Shown here: positions 13,828 to 19,130 of the stretch, piece after piece
How positions within the stretch are numbered: position 1 is the stretch's first letter
How the letters are laid out: each line of letters begins with the position of its first letter
DNA from: Candidatus Woesearchaeota archaeon
GTDB taxonomy: Archaea > Nanobdellota > Nanobdellia > Woesearchaeales > UBA10216
Reading direction: 5' to 3'
Length of the DNA: 19,130 nt
Assembly (NCBI GenBank): GCA_023269295.1
Contig: JAHFTU010000005.1
Coordinates: 4,509 to 23,638, forward strand
Position numbers and translations under genes: made by a program
The notes under the pieces: generated by a model
Database searches by the model: none
Seen by the model: only the letters and a program-made list of their open reading frames with translations
What the model was told of the DNA's origin: nothing

Positions 13828-13842
13828 TTTTTGAATTATTTT
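13729..13842 (-). repeat. Diverged direct repeat, copy 1
   Basis: Three blocks on the minus strand match copy 2 at 15481-15614 in the same order and orientation. Block A is AAAATAATTCAAAA(AA)TG (13825-13842 vs 15599-15614). Block B is GCGAAA(A)TAATYCNGAC (13798-13815 vs 15552-15567). Block C is GGCAGAAAGSCATA plus an A/G-rich tail (13729-13758 vs 15481-15511). Block B-C offsets are 69 and 71 bp. Confidence 0.5.
13735..13744 (-). promoter_or_regulatory. TATA-like element of tRNA-Leu
   Basis: CCATATTAAG on the minus strand, centred at 13740. A start 26 bp downstream falls near 13714, just ahead of the tRNA 5' end at 13710. Confidence 0.35.
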
Positions 13843-13880
13843 CAAGAATGCCGAAATTTTTCCTCGCAACTTTCCGCAAA

Positions 13881-13968
13881 GTTTATTAAGGAGCTTGCAT
13901 TTATACGGCTTTAGACATCTGGCGAAGTTTAGGCGTCTACCGATTACGCCTTTTTTCTTTTTTGTTTT
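13881..13968 (+). ncRNA. Candidate ~50-nt small RNA with strong intrinsic-type terminator
   Basis: TATA-like GTTTATTAAG (13881-13890) predicts a start near 13912. The hairpin GGCGT-CTACCGATT-ACGCC (13932-13950) is followed by T6-C-T6-G-T4 (13951-13968), the best terminator in the window, yet no protein gene precedes it in this gene-free stretch. The loop region CTACCGATTACGC is complementary, with one mismatch/bulge, to the D-arm of the nearby tRNA-Leu (GCGTAATCAGGTA). A short independent transcript is the simplest reading; function unknown. Confidence 0.4.
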
Positions 13969-13980
13969 CTTCCATCTATC

Positions 13981-14133
13981 GCATGTCCGAAGAGAAGGCT
14001 TACGGCTCTGTGCGGTGAAATGCTCCGGCCGTGCCTCGCCCTAGCAGTTAGATGCGCTGCAAACTTCTATTACTGAAAGCGTTGAAAGATAAAAAGGTTG
14101 TGCACAGTTAACAGCCTGCCTCTTACGGACAAA
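13981..14133. ncRNA. Possible structured RNA in a gene-free region (strand unresolved)
   Basis: Ends about 145 nt apart pair: GTCCGAAGA (13985-13993) with TCTTACGGAC (14121-14130), one bulge. Inside are ACGGC/GCCGT (14002-14006/14028-14032) capped by CGG/CCG, GCAG/CTGC (14044-14047/14057-14060) and GGTTGT/ACAGCC (14096-14101/14111-14116, one G-U). I do not recognise 5S, SRP or RNase P signatures. A minus-strand TATA-like CCTTTATCG (14145-14153) hints at minus transcription, but pairing alone does not fix the strand. Confidence 0.3.
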
Positions 14134-14157
14134 GCACCCTTTTGCGATAAAGGGGAA

Positions 14158-14652
14158 TTACGCTTTGCCTTTCTTGTCATACAAATGGGGATTTCTGTTA
14201 AAGGTTTCTATTACCTTTTCCAAATCCTCCAAGTCTTTCTCAGAGCGTGCAAGATGGCTATATGCGGTTTTGAATTTTATCCTCATCATATCCCTTAGCG
14301 GTGTTATTTCCATTCCACCGTTACTAGTTTGCCTAGTTATGATTAGTCTGTCAAAAAGGCTCATTACTGGTTCTAGCTGATTGTAAAACTCTTGTGGGTC
14401 TATGGTCACAAATGGACTTTTGGTCGTCTCCTTCAAATATCCCTCTTTTTTAAGTAAACTTTCAATTAGGGGTGGCCTAAAAATGGCCATTTCATTTTCT
14501 GTCAAATCGTGAAACGTGCTAGTTGATTGCCTGCATTTTTTGCAAGATAACCATATTATCATAGTTCCTTTTCTTTCTAAAGGGATAATCTTTATAATTG
14601 TATAATCGTGCTGACAATCCTGCTTAAATTTGAAAAAGTCAAAAAATCCCAT
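14158..14652 (-). CDS. Unrecognised 164-aa protein with possible zinc knuckle
   Basis: I do not recognise the family. The N-terminus MGFFDFFKFKQDCQHDYTI is aromatic and basic. C13-Q-H15 with C37-KK-C40 could bind a metal, and the surrounding strands (YTIIKIIPLERKGTMIIWLS) would fit a small zinc ribbon. The C-terminal half is helical and charged (FKTAYSHLARSEKDLEDLEK). No signal peptide or membrane helix is evident. TATA GGCTTAAATAA lies on the minus strand at 14679-14689, giving a start near 14658 and an almost leaderless mRNA. It lies in the AT-rich accessory stretch beside vapBC, so an element or defence role is possible but unsupported. Confidence 0.65.
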   Translation of the reverse strand: MGFFDFFKFKQDCQHDYTIIKIIPLERKGTMIIWLSCKKCRQSTSTFHDLTENEMAIFRPPLIESLLKKEGYLKETTKSPFVTIDPQEFYNQLEPVMSLFDRLIITRQTSNGGMEITPLRDMMRIKFKTAYSHLARSEKDLEDLEKVIETFNRNPHLYDKKGKA

Positions 14653-14771
14653 TTTCCCAGCATAGTGCCAGTTTCAAGTTATTTAAGCCTTTTGCAAACA
14701 ATCAGGTGATTATTTGTTTTTAGCTTTTCATACTTGAGAGAAGTCAGTGCTTTAATGGGGAGGATTATTTG

Positions 14772-15146
14772 CTACAAAATCCGTGCTTCCGCCAAGTCCC
14801 TGAAAGCGTTATCTTTGGTCAGTATTTTCAAGCCATAGGTTTGGGCTGTCGCAACTATGATGGAATCCATCATGCCCCACTTCTTGCCTGCTTTTTTCCT
14901 TTCGTAGTTCAGCTTTCCTGCTTCTATACTGATTGTTTCGGTGAGGGGCAATGTCTGTGAAATCCGCTTAATTTCCTTAATGGTTGCAGCTACATCTTCC
15001 CTGCCGCTTCTTAGGCACCACTGCGCAAGCTCTGCGATAGTGGCTATACTGGTAAAGTTTTCACTTCCATTTATAATATCCCTGACCTCTCTGCCTTTTT
15101 CAGTGCCTTCAATAAATTCCACCCACGCAGAAGTATCAAGAAGCAT
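14772..15146 (-). CDS. vapC: VapC-type PIN-domain RNase toxin
   Basis: 124 aa, the usual VapC size. The four acidic PIN residues are present: D4 (LLDTSAWVE), E39 (IAELAQW), D94 (MMDSIIVATA) and D112 (LTKDNAF). VapC toxins cut tRNA or rRNA in a Mg-dependent way; the target of this one is unknown. It follows vapB with a 13-nt gap containing GAAGGATG as probable SD, and both are read from the vapB promoter. All catalytic residues are intact, so the toxin is probably functional. Confidence 0.9.
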   Translation of the reverse strand: MLLDTSAWVEFIEGTEKGREVRDIINGSENFTSIATIAELAQWCLRSGREDVAATIKEIKRISQTLPLTETISIEAGKLNYERKKAGKKWGMMDSIIVATAQTYGLKILTKDNAFRDLAEARIL

Positions 15147-15159
15147 TTACATCCTTCTC

Positions 15160-15390
15160 TCACTGATATTCCTCTCTATCAAGCCGGTCTTCCCTATCCC
15201 TTTCAAACGGCTTTGCGTTCTTAATGCTCCCAAACAACCTGTTGATGGCCTCTAACTTTCTTTCCTTAAGGATGCTAACCTCTATCTCCTCCCCTTCCTT
15301 TATTCTCTCCTTAGCAATTACTTTCATCGGTATTAGCACTCCAAACGATGTCCCAACCTTCCTTACCTTTGCCTTGAACAACTCCGCCAT
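15160..15390 (-). CDS. vapB: VapB-type antitoxin, AbrB/MazE-like DNA-binding
   Basis: 76 aa. The N-terminal swapped-hairpin AbrB/SpoVT domain is clear (KVRKVGTSFGVLIPMKVIAK, then EGEEIEVSIL). The C-terminal 35 residues are charged and probably disordered (KPFERDREDRLDREEYQ), as expected for the part that wraps the PIN toxin. It precedes vapC on the same mRNA. The start codon coincides with the predicted transcription start and lies at the edge of a near-perfect 20-bp palindrome, pointing to autoregulation by the VapBC complex. Confidence 0.85.
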   Translation of the reverse strand: MAELFKAKVRKVGTSFGVLIPMKVIAKERIKEGEEIEVSILKERKLEAINRLFGSIKNAKPFERDREDRLDREEYQ

Positions 15391-15420
15391 AACCTATTAT
15401 AATAAGTTATAATATATAAA
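15390..15420 (-). promoter_or_regulatory. vapBC promoter with overlapping operator palindrome
   Basis: TATA on the minus strand TTTATATATT (15411-15420) predicts a start at about 15390, the A of the vapB ATG. TAACCTATTATAATAAGTTA (15390-15409) is an inverted repeat with 9 of 10 pairs matching, right at the start site. Confidence 0.6.
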
Positions 15421-15480
15421 CCTATCGATGCTGTTGCAGTTTTTACGCGGCTAATTGGATTCATCAGCAGAGATTGTGAT

Positions 15481-15614
15481 CTTGCTCTTCTTATGCCTTT
15501 CTGCCTTTTTTCCGCAAATCTTTAGGCAAGTCCGTATGGCCTTTGACTTATGTCAGAATTATTTCGCAAATATGGTGAATTTGTGAAAACTTTTCAGGCA
15601 TTTTGAATTATTTT
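15481..15614 (-). repeat. Diverged direct repeat, copy 2
   Basis: Partner of copy 1 at 13729-13842. Blocks A, B and C lie at 15599-15614, 15552-15567 and 15481-15511. The gene-free stretch 15423-15619 otherwise shows only an open frame without a start codon. Together the copies bracket the 164-aa gene and vapBC. Confidence 0.5.
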
Positions 15615-15619
15615 AATCT

Positions 15620-15654
15620 CGTTTTTTGGATTGAACCTTTTGCTAAAAGGGTCA
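15620..15654 (+). repeat. Dispersed hairpin repeat copy upstream of the helicase fragment
   Basis: CGTTTTTTGGATTGAACC leads into the stem TGA-A-CCTTTT/AAAAGG-G-TCA with loop GCT and one A-G mismatch. It ends about 13 bp before the TATA-like TTTTAAAC of the next gene. Confidence 0.6.
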
Positions 15655-15666
15655 TGCTGCAAACAA

Positions 15667-15674
15667 TTTTAAAC
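15667..15674 (+). promoter_or_regulatory. TATA-like element of the helicase fragment
   Basis: TTTTAAAC centred at about 15670 predicts a start near 15697, matching ATG 15696 or 15702 as leaderless starts. A retained promoter suggests the fragment is still transcribed. Confidence 0.4.
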
Positions 15675-15701
15675 TCTTTGGCATCTGCTGCGGTTATGCA
15701 C

Positions 15702-16364
15702 ATGGACCAAATCAAAGACAAAATCCATCAAAAGCTGCACGAGGCAGTTGCAGCTGCCGGCGTCACTGAGCTTCGGCCTGCGCAGGTAAAGGCAGTTGAT
15801 GCCGGGCTTCTTGACGGCAAGAACCTTCTCGTATGCACACCAACCGCATCGGGCAAAACCCTTATTGCAGAATTAGCGGCTGTCTCGGCAATCCTCAACC
15901 ATAAAGGCAAGGCGGTTTATGTTGTCCCCCTGAAAGCCCTTGCCAGCGAAAAGTTCAATGATTTCAGGAAGCGCTACGGCTCGTTCCTCAAGGTTGCGTT
16001 GTCCATTGGCGATTTTGATTCTTCCGACCCCTACCTGGCCGACTATGACCTTATCATTTGCACTGCCGAGAAGCTTGACTCGCTAATCCGCCACCATGCT
16101 CCCTGGGTAAGGATGGTTGCGGTTGTCGTGATTGATGAAATCCACATGCTGAATGACCCCGGAAGGGGGCCTACTTTGGAAATCCTCATCACGATGCTGC
16201 GGCAGCTTCTGCCAAAATCACAGCTTATAGGCCTGTCCGCAACCATTGGCAATCCCGAGGAACTGGCAGCGTGGCTCGACGCAAAGCTTGTAATTGATGC
16301 CTGGCGCCCGGTCAGGCTGCACCAGGGCGTTTACAGGGAGGGTGCAATTCATTTTAAGAAGTGA
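15702..16364 (+). pseudogene. Hel308-like Ski2 helicase truncated after RecA domain 1
   Basis: 220 aa against about 700 for archaeal Hel308, a Ski2-family helicase acting at stalled forks. The first RecA domain is complete: Q-motif-like ELRPAQ (23-28), Walker A TPTASGKT (46-53), motif Ia VVPLKALASEK, motif Ib TAEKLDSL, DEIH (145-148) and motif III GLSATIGN (177-184). The frame then runs into WRPVRLHQGVYREGAIHF, where Hel308 continues into RecA2, and stops. RecA2, winged helix, ratchet and HLH domains are absent; ftsY ends only 13 bp later on the other strand, so no frameshifted remainder follows. It is probably a deletion remnant. A conserved split helicase with its other half elsewhere is possible. 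Confidence 0.75.
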
Positions 16365-16377
16365 CAAAACAGATTCC

Positions 16378-17637
16378 CTAAGCAGAAAGCCCCAGTGACT
16401 CAACAACTGCCTCGGCGCTGAACGGCGTCAGGTCGTTGTAGCCCTGCCCTGTTCCCAGAAACAGTATTGGCTTCTTTGTGACATAGCTCACCGATATTGC
16501 TGCCCCGCCTTTCTCGTCAATGTCTGCCTTTGACAGGATTATGCCGTCAATGCCTATTGCCTCGTTGAACTTCCTTGCCTGCTCAACGCAGTCGTTCCCG
16601 GTGATTGATTCCCCGACAAAAACCTTCATGTCGGGCTTTGCCACCCTGGCAACTTTTTGCATTTCAGCCATCAGGTTTACGTTGCTGTGCAGCCTCCCTG
16701 CGGTGTCAATGAGCACAACGTCAATGCCGTGCGCCTCGGCGTATTTTACTGCGTCAAACGCAACGGCTGCCGGGTCTGCGCCGTAGTCGTGCTTTATCAG
16801 CTTGACCCCTAGTTTATCTGCGTGCTCCTGGAGCTGGTGTATGGCTGCTGCCCTGAATGTGTCTGATGCTGCAATTACTACCTTGAGCTTTTCCTCCTGC
16901 AGCAGCTTTGCCATCTTGGCTATCGTGGTTGTCTTCCCTGACCCGTTGATGCCGACAAACATTATCTTGTAAGGCTTTTTCTCAACAGCAAGGTTCTTTA
17001 TTCTCCCCTTAAAGTCGTAGCCTGAGGCGAAAAGGCCTTCGATGCTGGTGCGAAGCGTTTTCCTGATTGCATCTTCAATTTTTCCCCTTGGCAGGGGCTT
17101 GTCAACGAGCGATGACCTGAGGTCGCCCTTTATCTTGTCAATAACTTCCACTGCGGCGTTGTTTTCCAGCATTGCCACTTCAAGGTCCCAGAACATCTGC
17201 CCGAACTTTTCCTCGGAAATCTTTGTCGTGGTTACGGCTTCTGTAATCGCGCCTGTAATCTTCTCAAAAAAGCCCTGCTTTTTTGGCTCATCAGGTTCAG
17301 CAACTGGCGGTAATTCCTTTTTTGGTTCTTCAGTTCTTTCCTTGGCCTTAGCCGCAGCAAATGGAGCAATGCGCTCAACAGGCTTAATCTCTTCTTTCCT
17401 GGCTTCTGCTTTTGCAACAGCGGCAACAGGCTGGATGCGCTCCTCTCTTTTCTCTTTTATTTGGACCGCAGCTGGGGTTTCTTTTCTTATCTCGGTTTTA
17501 GTCTCAACAGCCACAGTGGGTTTTGCCGCCAGCTTTTCAGGTTCCTTTATTTCCGCAGCTTCTTTTGGCTCCTGCTTGACTTTCTCCGAGAACTTGTTTA
17601 TTACTTCGCTGAGCTTTTTCTTGAGAAATCCGAACAT
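16378..17637 (-). CDS. ftsY: Signal recognition particle receptor FtsY
   Basis: 419 aa. FtsY is the GTPase receptor that docks SRP54-ribosome complexes at the membrane. A basic N-terminus (MFGFLKKKLSEVINK) leads into a long Lys/Glu/Ala/Pro-rich acidic linker (20-120), probably disordered and membrane-associated. The N domain (about 121-215) is followed by the G domain: GINGSGKTTTIAKMA (P-loop 229-237), DTFRAAA (259-265), DTAGR (311-315), SKAD (369-372, in place of the usual TKxD) and the closing GTGQGYNDLTPF. A GGGT lies 8 bases upstream as SD. It follows prefoldin alpha by 52 bp, a gene order common in archaea. Confidence 0.96.
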   Translation of the reverse strand: MFGFLKKKLSEVINKFSEKVKQEPKEAAEIKEPEKLAAKPTVAVETKTEIRKETPAAVQIKEKREERIQPVAAVAKAEARKEEIKPVERIAPFAAAKAKERTEEPKKELPPVAEPDEPKKQGFFEKITGAITEAVTTTKISEEKFGQMFWDLEVAMLENNAAVEVIDKIKGDLRSSLVDKPLPRGKIEDAIRKTLRTSIEGLFASGYDFKGRIKNLAVEKKPYKIMFVGINGSGKTTTIAKMAKLLQEEKLKVVIAASDTFRAAAIHQLQEHADKLGVKLIKHDYGADPAAVAFDAVKYAEAHGIDVVLIDTAGRLHSNVNLMAEMQKVARVAKPDMKVFVGESITGNDCVEQARKFNEAIGIDGIILSKADIDEKGGAAISVSYVTKKPILFLGTGQGYNDLTPFSAEAVVESLGLSA

Positions 17638-17655
17638 TTTTTTTACCCTATTGAT

Positions 17656-17692
17656 TTTTTGGTTGAGCTTTTTTGCCTGCCAAAAAAGGTCA
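17656..17692 (+). repeat. Dispersed hairpin repeat copy between pfdA and ftsY
   Basis: TTTTTTGGTTGAGC leads into the stem TGA-G-CTTTTTTG/CAAAAAAG-G-TCA (17664-17675/17681-17692) with one G-G mismatch. The last three bases are the pfdA stop codon on the other strand. The repeat fills most of the pfdA-ftsY spacer, antisense to the operon. Confidence 0.55.
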
Positions 17693-18145
17693 TTCCTGCA
17701 TCATCTGCCCGAGCTCCCCTTCAATGCCCGCTGCATGGTCTGTAAGCTTGTTTAGCTCCTCCAGCATGTTTTCCTGGTAGCCAGAGACCTCCAGCAGCCT
17801 TTCCTTCAGCATGCCCTTTGCCTCTTCAACAGTTTTTCTGACGCATACGTTCCCGCCAACGTTCACAATCAGCTCATCGCCGCTGTCAAGGGTTGCGCTG
17901 ACAAACATTCCCTCTGTTATCGGGGCAAGCATCTTCGCCTTTTTCTGCGAGCTCTTCAGGGAGTCAAGGCTTGTAATTGCATTCTCAAGTTCCTGCCTTT
18001 TCTCATCAAGCGCCTCAAGCTGCTGCTGGAGCTGCTTTATCTGTGCCGAAGCCATTCGGAGCTCTGCGTACTTGTCCTTTAGTATTTCGTCCTTGCGGTT
18101 CTTTTGGCTGCCGCTTTCTTTCGTCTGCTCTTTTGCGTTTGCCAT
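17690..18145 (-). CDS. pfdA: Prefoldin subunit alpha
   Basis: 151 aa. Prefoldin is a hexameric chaperone (two alpha, four beta) with coiled-coil tentacles that pass unfolded proteins to the thermosome. The N-terminal coiled coil (about 20-65, QIKQLQQQLEALDEKRQELE) is followed by the beta-hairpin core (MLAPITEGMFVSATLDSGDE, then LIVNVGGNVCVRKTVEEA) and the C-terminal coil (about 110-151). The first 20 residues are an unusually polar extension. TATA CTTTAAAAAC on the minus strand about 26 bp upstream of the ATG predicts a leaderless mRNA. It is in an operon with ftsY. Confidence 0.94.
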   Translation of the reverse strand: MANAKEQTKESGSQKNRKDEILKDKYAELRMASAQIKQLQQQLEALDEKRQELENAITSLDSLKSSQKKAKMLAPITEGMFVSATLDSGDELIVNVGGNVCVRKTVEEAKGMLKERLLEVSGYQENMLEELNKLTDHAAGIEGELGQMMQE

Positions 18146-18166
18146 AGCGTCTGGAAAACCCCGCAG

Positions 18167-18178
18167 TGTTTTTAAAGG
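18167..18178 (-). promoter_or_regulatory. TATA promoter of pfdA-ftsY
   Basis: On the minus strand ACCTTTAAAAAC is centred at about 18172. A start 26 bp downstream falls at 18146-18145, the first base of the pfdA ATG. Confidence 0.5.
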
Positions 18179-18195
18179 TTTGTAGTGGCCTATTT

Positions 18196-18220
18196 AAAAA
18201 AAAGGTCAATCAGAAAACGT
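18196..18220 (-). repeat. Partial hairpin repeat or U-rich terminator after prs
   Basis: On the minus strand ACGTTTTCTGATTGACC is followed by T8. It matches the left half of the dispersed repeat, but the second stem arm is poor. It begins 6 bp after the prs stop codon, and its T8 run could terminate prs transcription. Confidence 0.5.
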
Positions 18221-18226
18221 AACTAA

Positions 18227-19130
18227 TTACTTCTTGTTGTTGGCTGGCTTGTACGGGTGGAGTGAGAATCCCCTTGCAATCCTTTCCACTGTGTCTGCAA
18301 GCATCGGCGCTACAGAGCTTATGTGGTAGTTCTTGAGCATCTTTTCCTGCGGTATCGGGATTGTGTCTGCAAATAGGAATCCTTCGACATCGCCGCTGTC
18401 GTTGAGCTCTTTGAGCCTTTCTGTTGCCGGGTCAGTCAGGAGAGGGTGGGTGCAGGCTACCCATATCTTGTTGGCTTTGTGGTTTCTCACTGCCTTCACT
18501 GCCTCAACCATGCTGCCTCCTGTGTCTATGAAGTCGTCAATTATTATGGCGTTCATGCCTTCAACTTTTCCTATGACGTTCATTGCGTTTGCCTTTTTCC
18601 AGTTTTGCCTGTATTTGTCAATGATTGCAATCCTTTCTGCCTGCATGGCGTTGGCAAGGTCCCTTGCCCTTTTTGCGCCGCCAGCATCAGGAGTCACAAC
18701 TACTGTGTTTTCAATTTTCTTTTCCTTGAAGAATTCTGCAAACTGGTAAATGGCTGACAAGTTATCTACAGGGATGTCAAAGAAGCCCTCTATCTGCTGC
18801 GCGTGCAGGTCCACCGTGACAATCCTTGCCGCGCCGGCTGCTTCAATCATGTCTGCAATGACCTTGGCTGAGATTGGTTCCCTGCCTGTTTTCTTCTTGT
18901 CCTGCTTTGAATAGCCAAAGTAAGGGACCAGCAGGTTTATTGAGCTGGCTGACGCTCTCCTCAGAGCGTCCATCATAAGCAGGAGCTCCATGACATTGTC
19001 ATTCACAGGCGGGCCTGTTGACTGGATGACAAAAACATCAGCTCCCCTGACAGACTCAAGAATCTCCACCCTTGTCTCGCCGTTTGGGAACTTTCCAATA
19101 TCAGCCTTGACAAGCGGGAGGCCAACGTTC
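18227..19130 (-). CDS. prs: Ribose-phosphate pyrophosphokinase (5' end outside window)
   Basis: About 300 residues are visible; the reading frame stays open to the window edge (NVGLPLVKADIGKFPNGETR before VEILES), so the GTG at 19069 is an internal Val and only about 15-20 residues are missing. The enzyme makes PRPP from ribose 5-phosphate and ATP for nucleotide and amino acid synthesis. Motifs: VFVIQSTGPPVNDNVMELLL, LLVPYFGYSKQDKK, the ATP-site VTVDLHAQQIEGFFDIP, flexible loop DKYRQNWKKAN and PRPP loop IIIDDFIDTGGSM. The gene ends 81 bp before pfdA, which has its own promoter, with a T-rich stop region between. Confidence 0.95.
   Translation of the reverse strand, partial: NVGLPLVKADIGKFPNGETRVEILESVRGADVFVIQSTGPPVNDNVMELLLMMDALRRASASSINLLVPYFGYSKQDKKKTGREPISAKVIADMIEAAGAARIVTVDLHAQQIEGFFDIPVDNLSAIYQFAEFFKEKKIENTVVVTPDAGGAKRARDLANAMQAERIAIIDKYRQNWKKANAMNVIGKVEGMNAIIIDDFIDTGGSMVEAVKAVRNHKANKIWVACTHPLLTDPATERLKELNDSGDVEGFLFADTIPIPQEKMLKNYHISSVAPMLADTVERIARGFSLHPYKPANNKK

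Noticed and set aside
13932..13950. Second tRNA-Leu on the minus strand suggested by a D-arm-like GGCGTAATCGGTAGACGCC
   Set aside because: No acceptor, anticodon or T-arm can be built around it, and the flank is a poly-T/poly-A run.
13981..14133. 5S rRNA, SRP RNA or RNase P RNA
   Set aside because: The 5S loop C and loop E sequences, the SRP helix 8 loop and paired RNase P CR I/CR V motifs were not found on either strand.
14138..14154. Another copy of the dispersed hairpin repeat (CCCTTTTGCGATAAAGGG)
   Set aside because: Only the stem is similar; the TTTTTTGATTGA flank is absent, so a chance A/T-stem hairpin is as likely.
15451..15552. Open frame on the minus strand with histone-like tail
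   Set aside because: It has no start codon and is preceded by an in-frame stop, so it was not listed as a gene; kept only as support for the repeat comparison.
17042..17755. 237-codon plus-strand ORF across the ftsY linker
   Set aside because: It is antisense to the low-complexity Lys/Glu/Ala linker of FtsY, which naturally gives an open, Phe/Ser-rich complementary frame.

Overview
The window is archaeal. It carries L44e (eL42), S27e, aIF2-alpha, Nop10, a PAC2-type protein, GINS, prefoldin alpha and archaeal-type FtsY. Many genes have TATA/BRE-like promoters placed about 26 bp upstream of the start codon, which suggests leaderless mRNAs. Internal operon genes instead carry GGTG-type Shine-Dalgarno (SD) sites. 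The compact layout and small proteins fit a DPANN-type genome (for example Woesearchaeota or Diapherotrites), but the sequence alone does not settle the lineage.

Layout. 1-3.8 kb is accessory. Two HTH-nucleotidyltransferase/HEPN toxin-antitoxin-like pairs lie on either side of a TRAM-containing radical SAM gene. Each pair has operator-like repeats at its promoter, and one set is three palindromes spaced exactly 51 bp apart. 3.8-6.3 kb holds a GINS gene and an unrecognised 525-aa protein, transcribed divergently. 6.3-8.6 kb is the conserved translation cluster rpl44e, rps27e, aIF2-alpha, nop10 and PAC2. 8.6-13.6 kb holds enolase, ApgM phosphoglycerate mutase and a membrane H+-pyrophosphatase, preceded by an antisense 36-aa microprotein. 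Together the three enzymes form a lower-glycolysis/gluconeogenesis and pyrophosphate-energy block.

13.55-16.37 kb is an AT-rich accessory stretch. It contains a tRNA-Leu(CAG) whose T-arm is replaced by back-to-back hairpins, one or two candidate small RNAs, an unrecognised small protein, a VapBC pair and a Hel308-like helicase cut off after its first RecA domain. Two diverged direct repeats bracket most of it. 16.4-19.1 kb (minus strand) returns to core genes: ribose-phosphate pyrophosphokinase (5' end outside the window), prefoldin alpha and FtsY.

Beyond the genes, a short hairpin repeat (TTTTTTGATTGACCTTTT...AAAAGGTCA) recurs at five intergenic or RNA-gene loci. One copy holds two extra hairpins and forms a three-way-junction RNA in the predicted 5' leader of the pyrophosphatase gene. 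The strongest candidates for undescribed biology are this repeat family, the interrupted tRNA-Leu, the pyrophosphatase leader RNA and the 51-bp-phased operator array.
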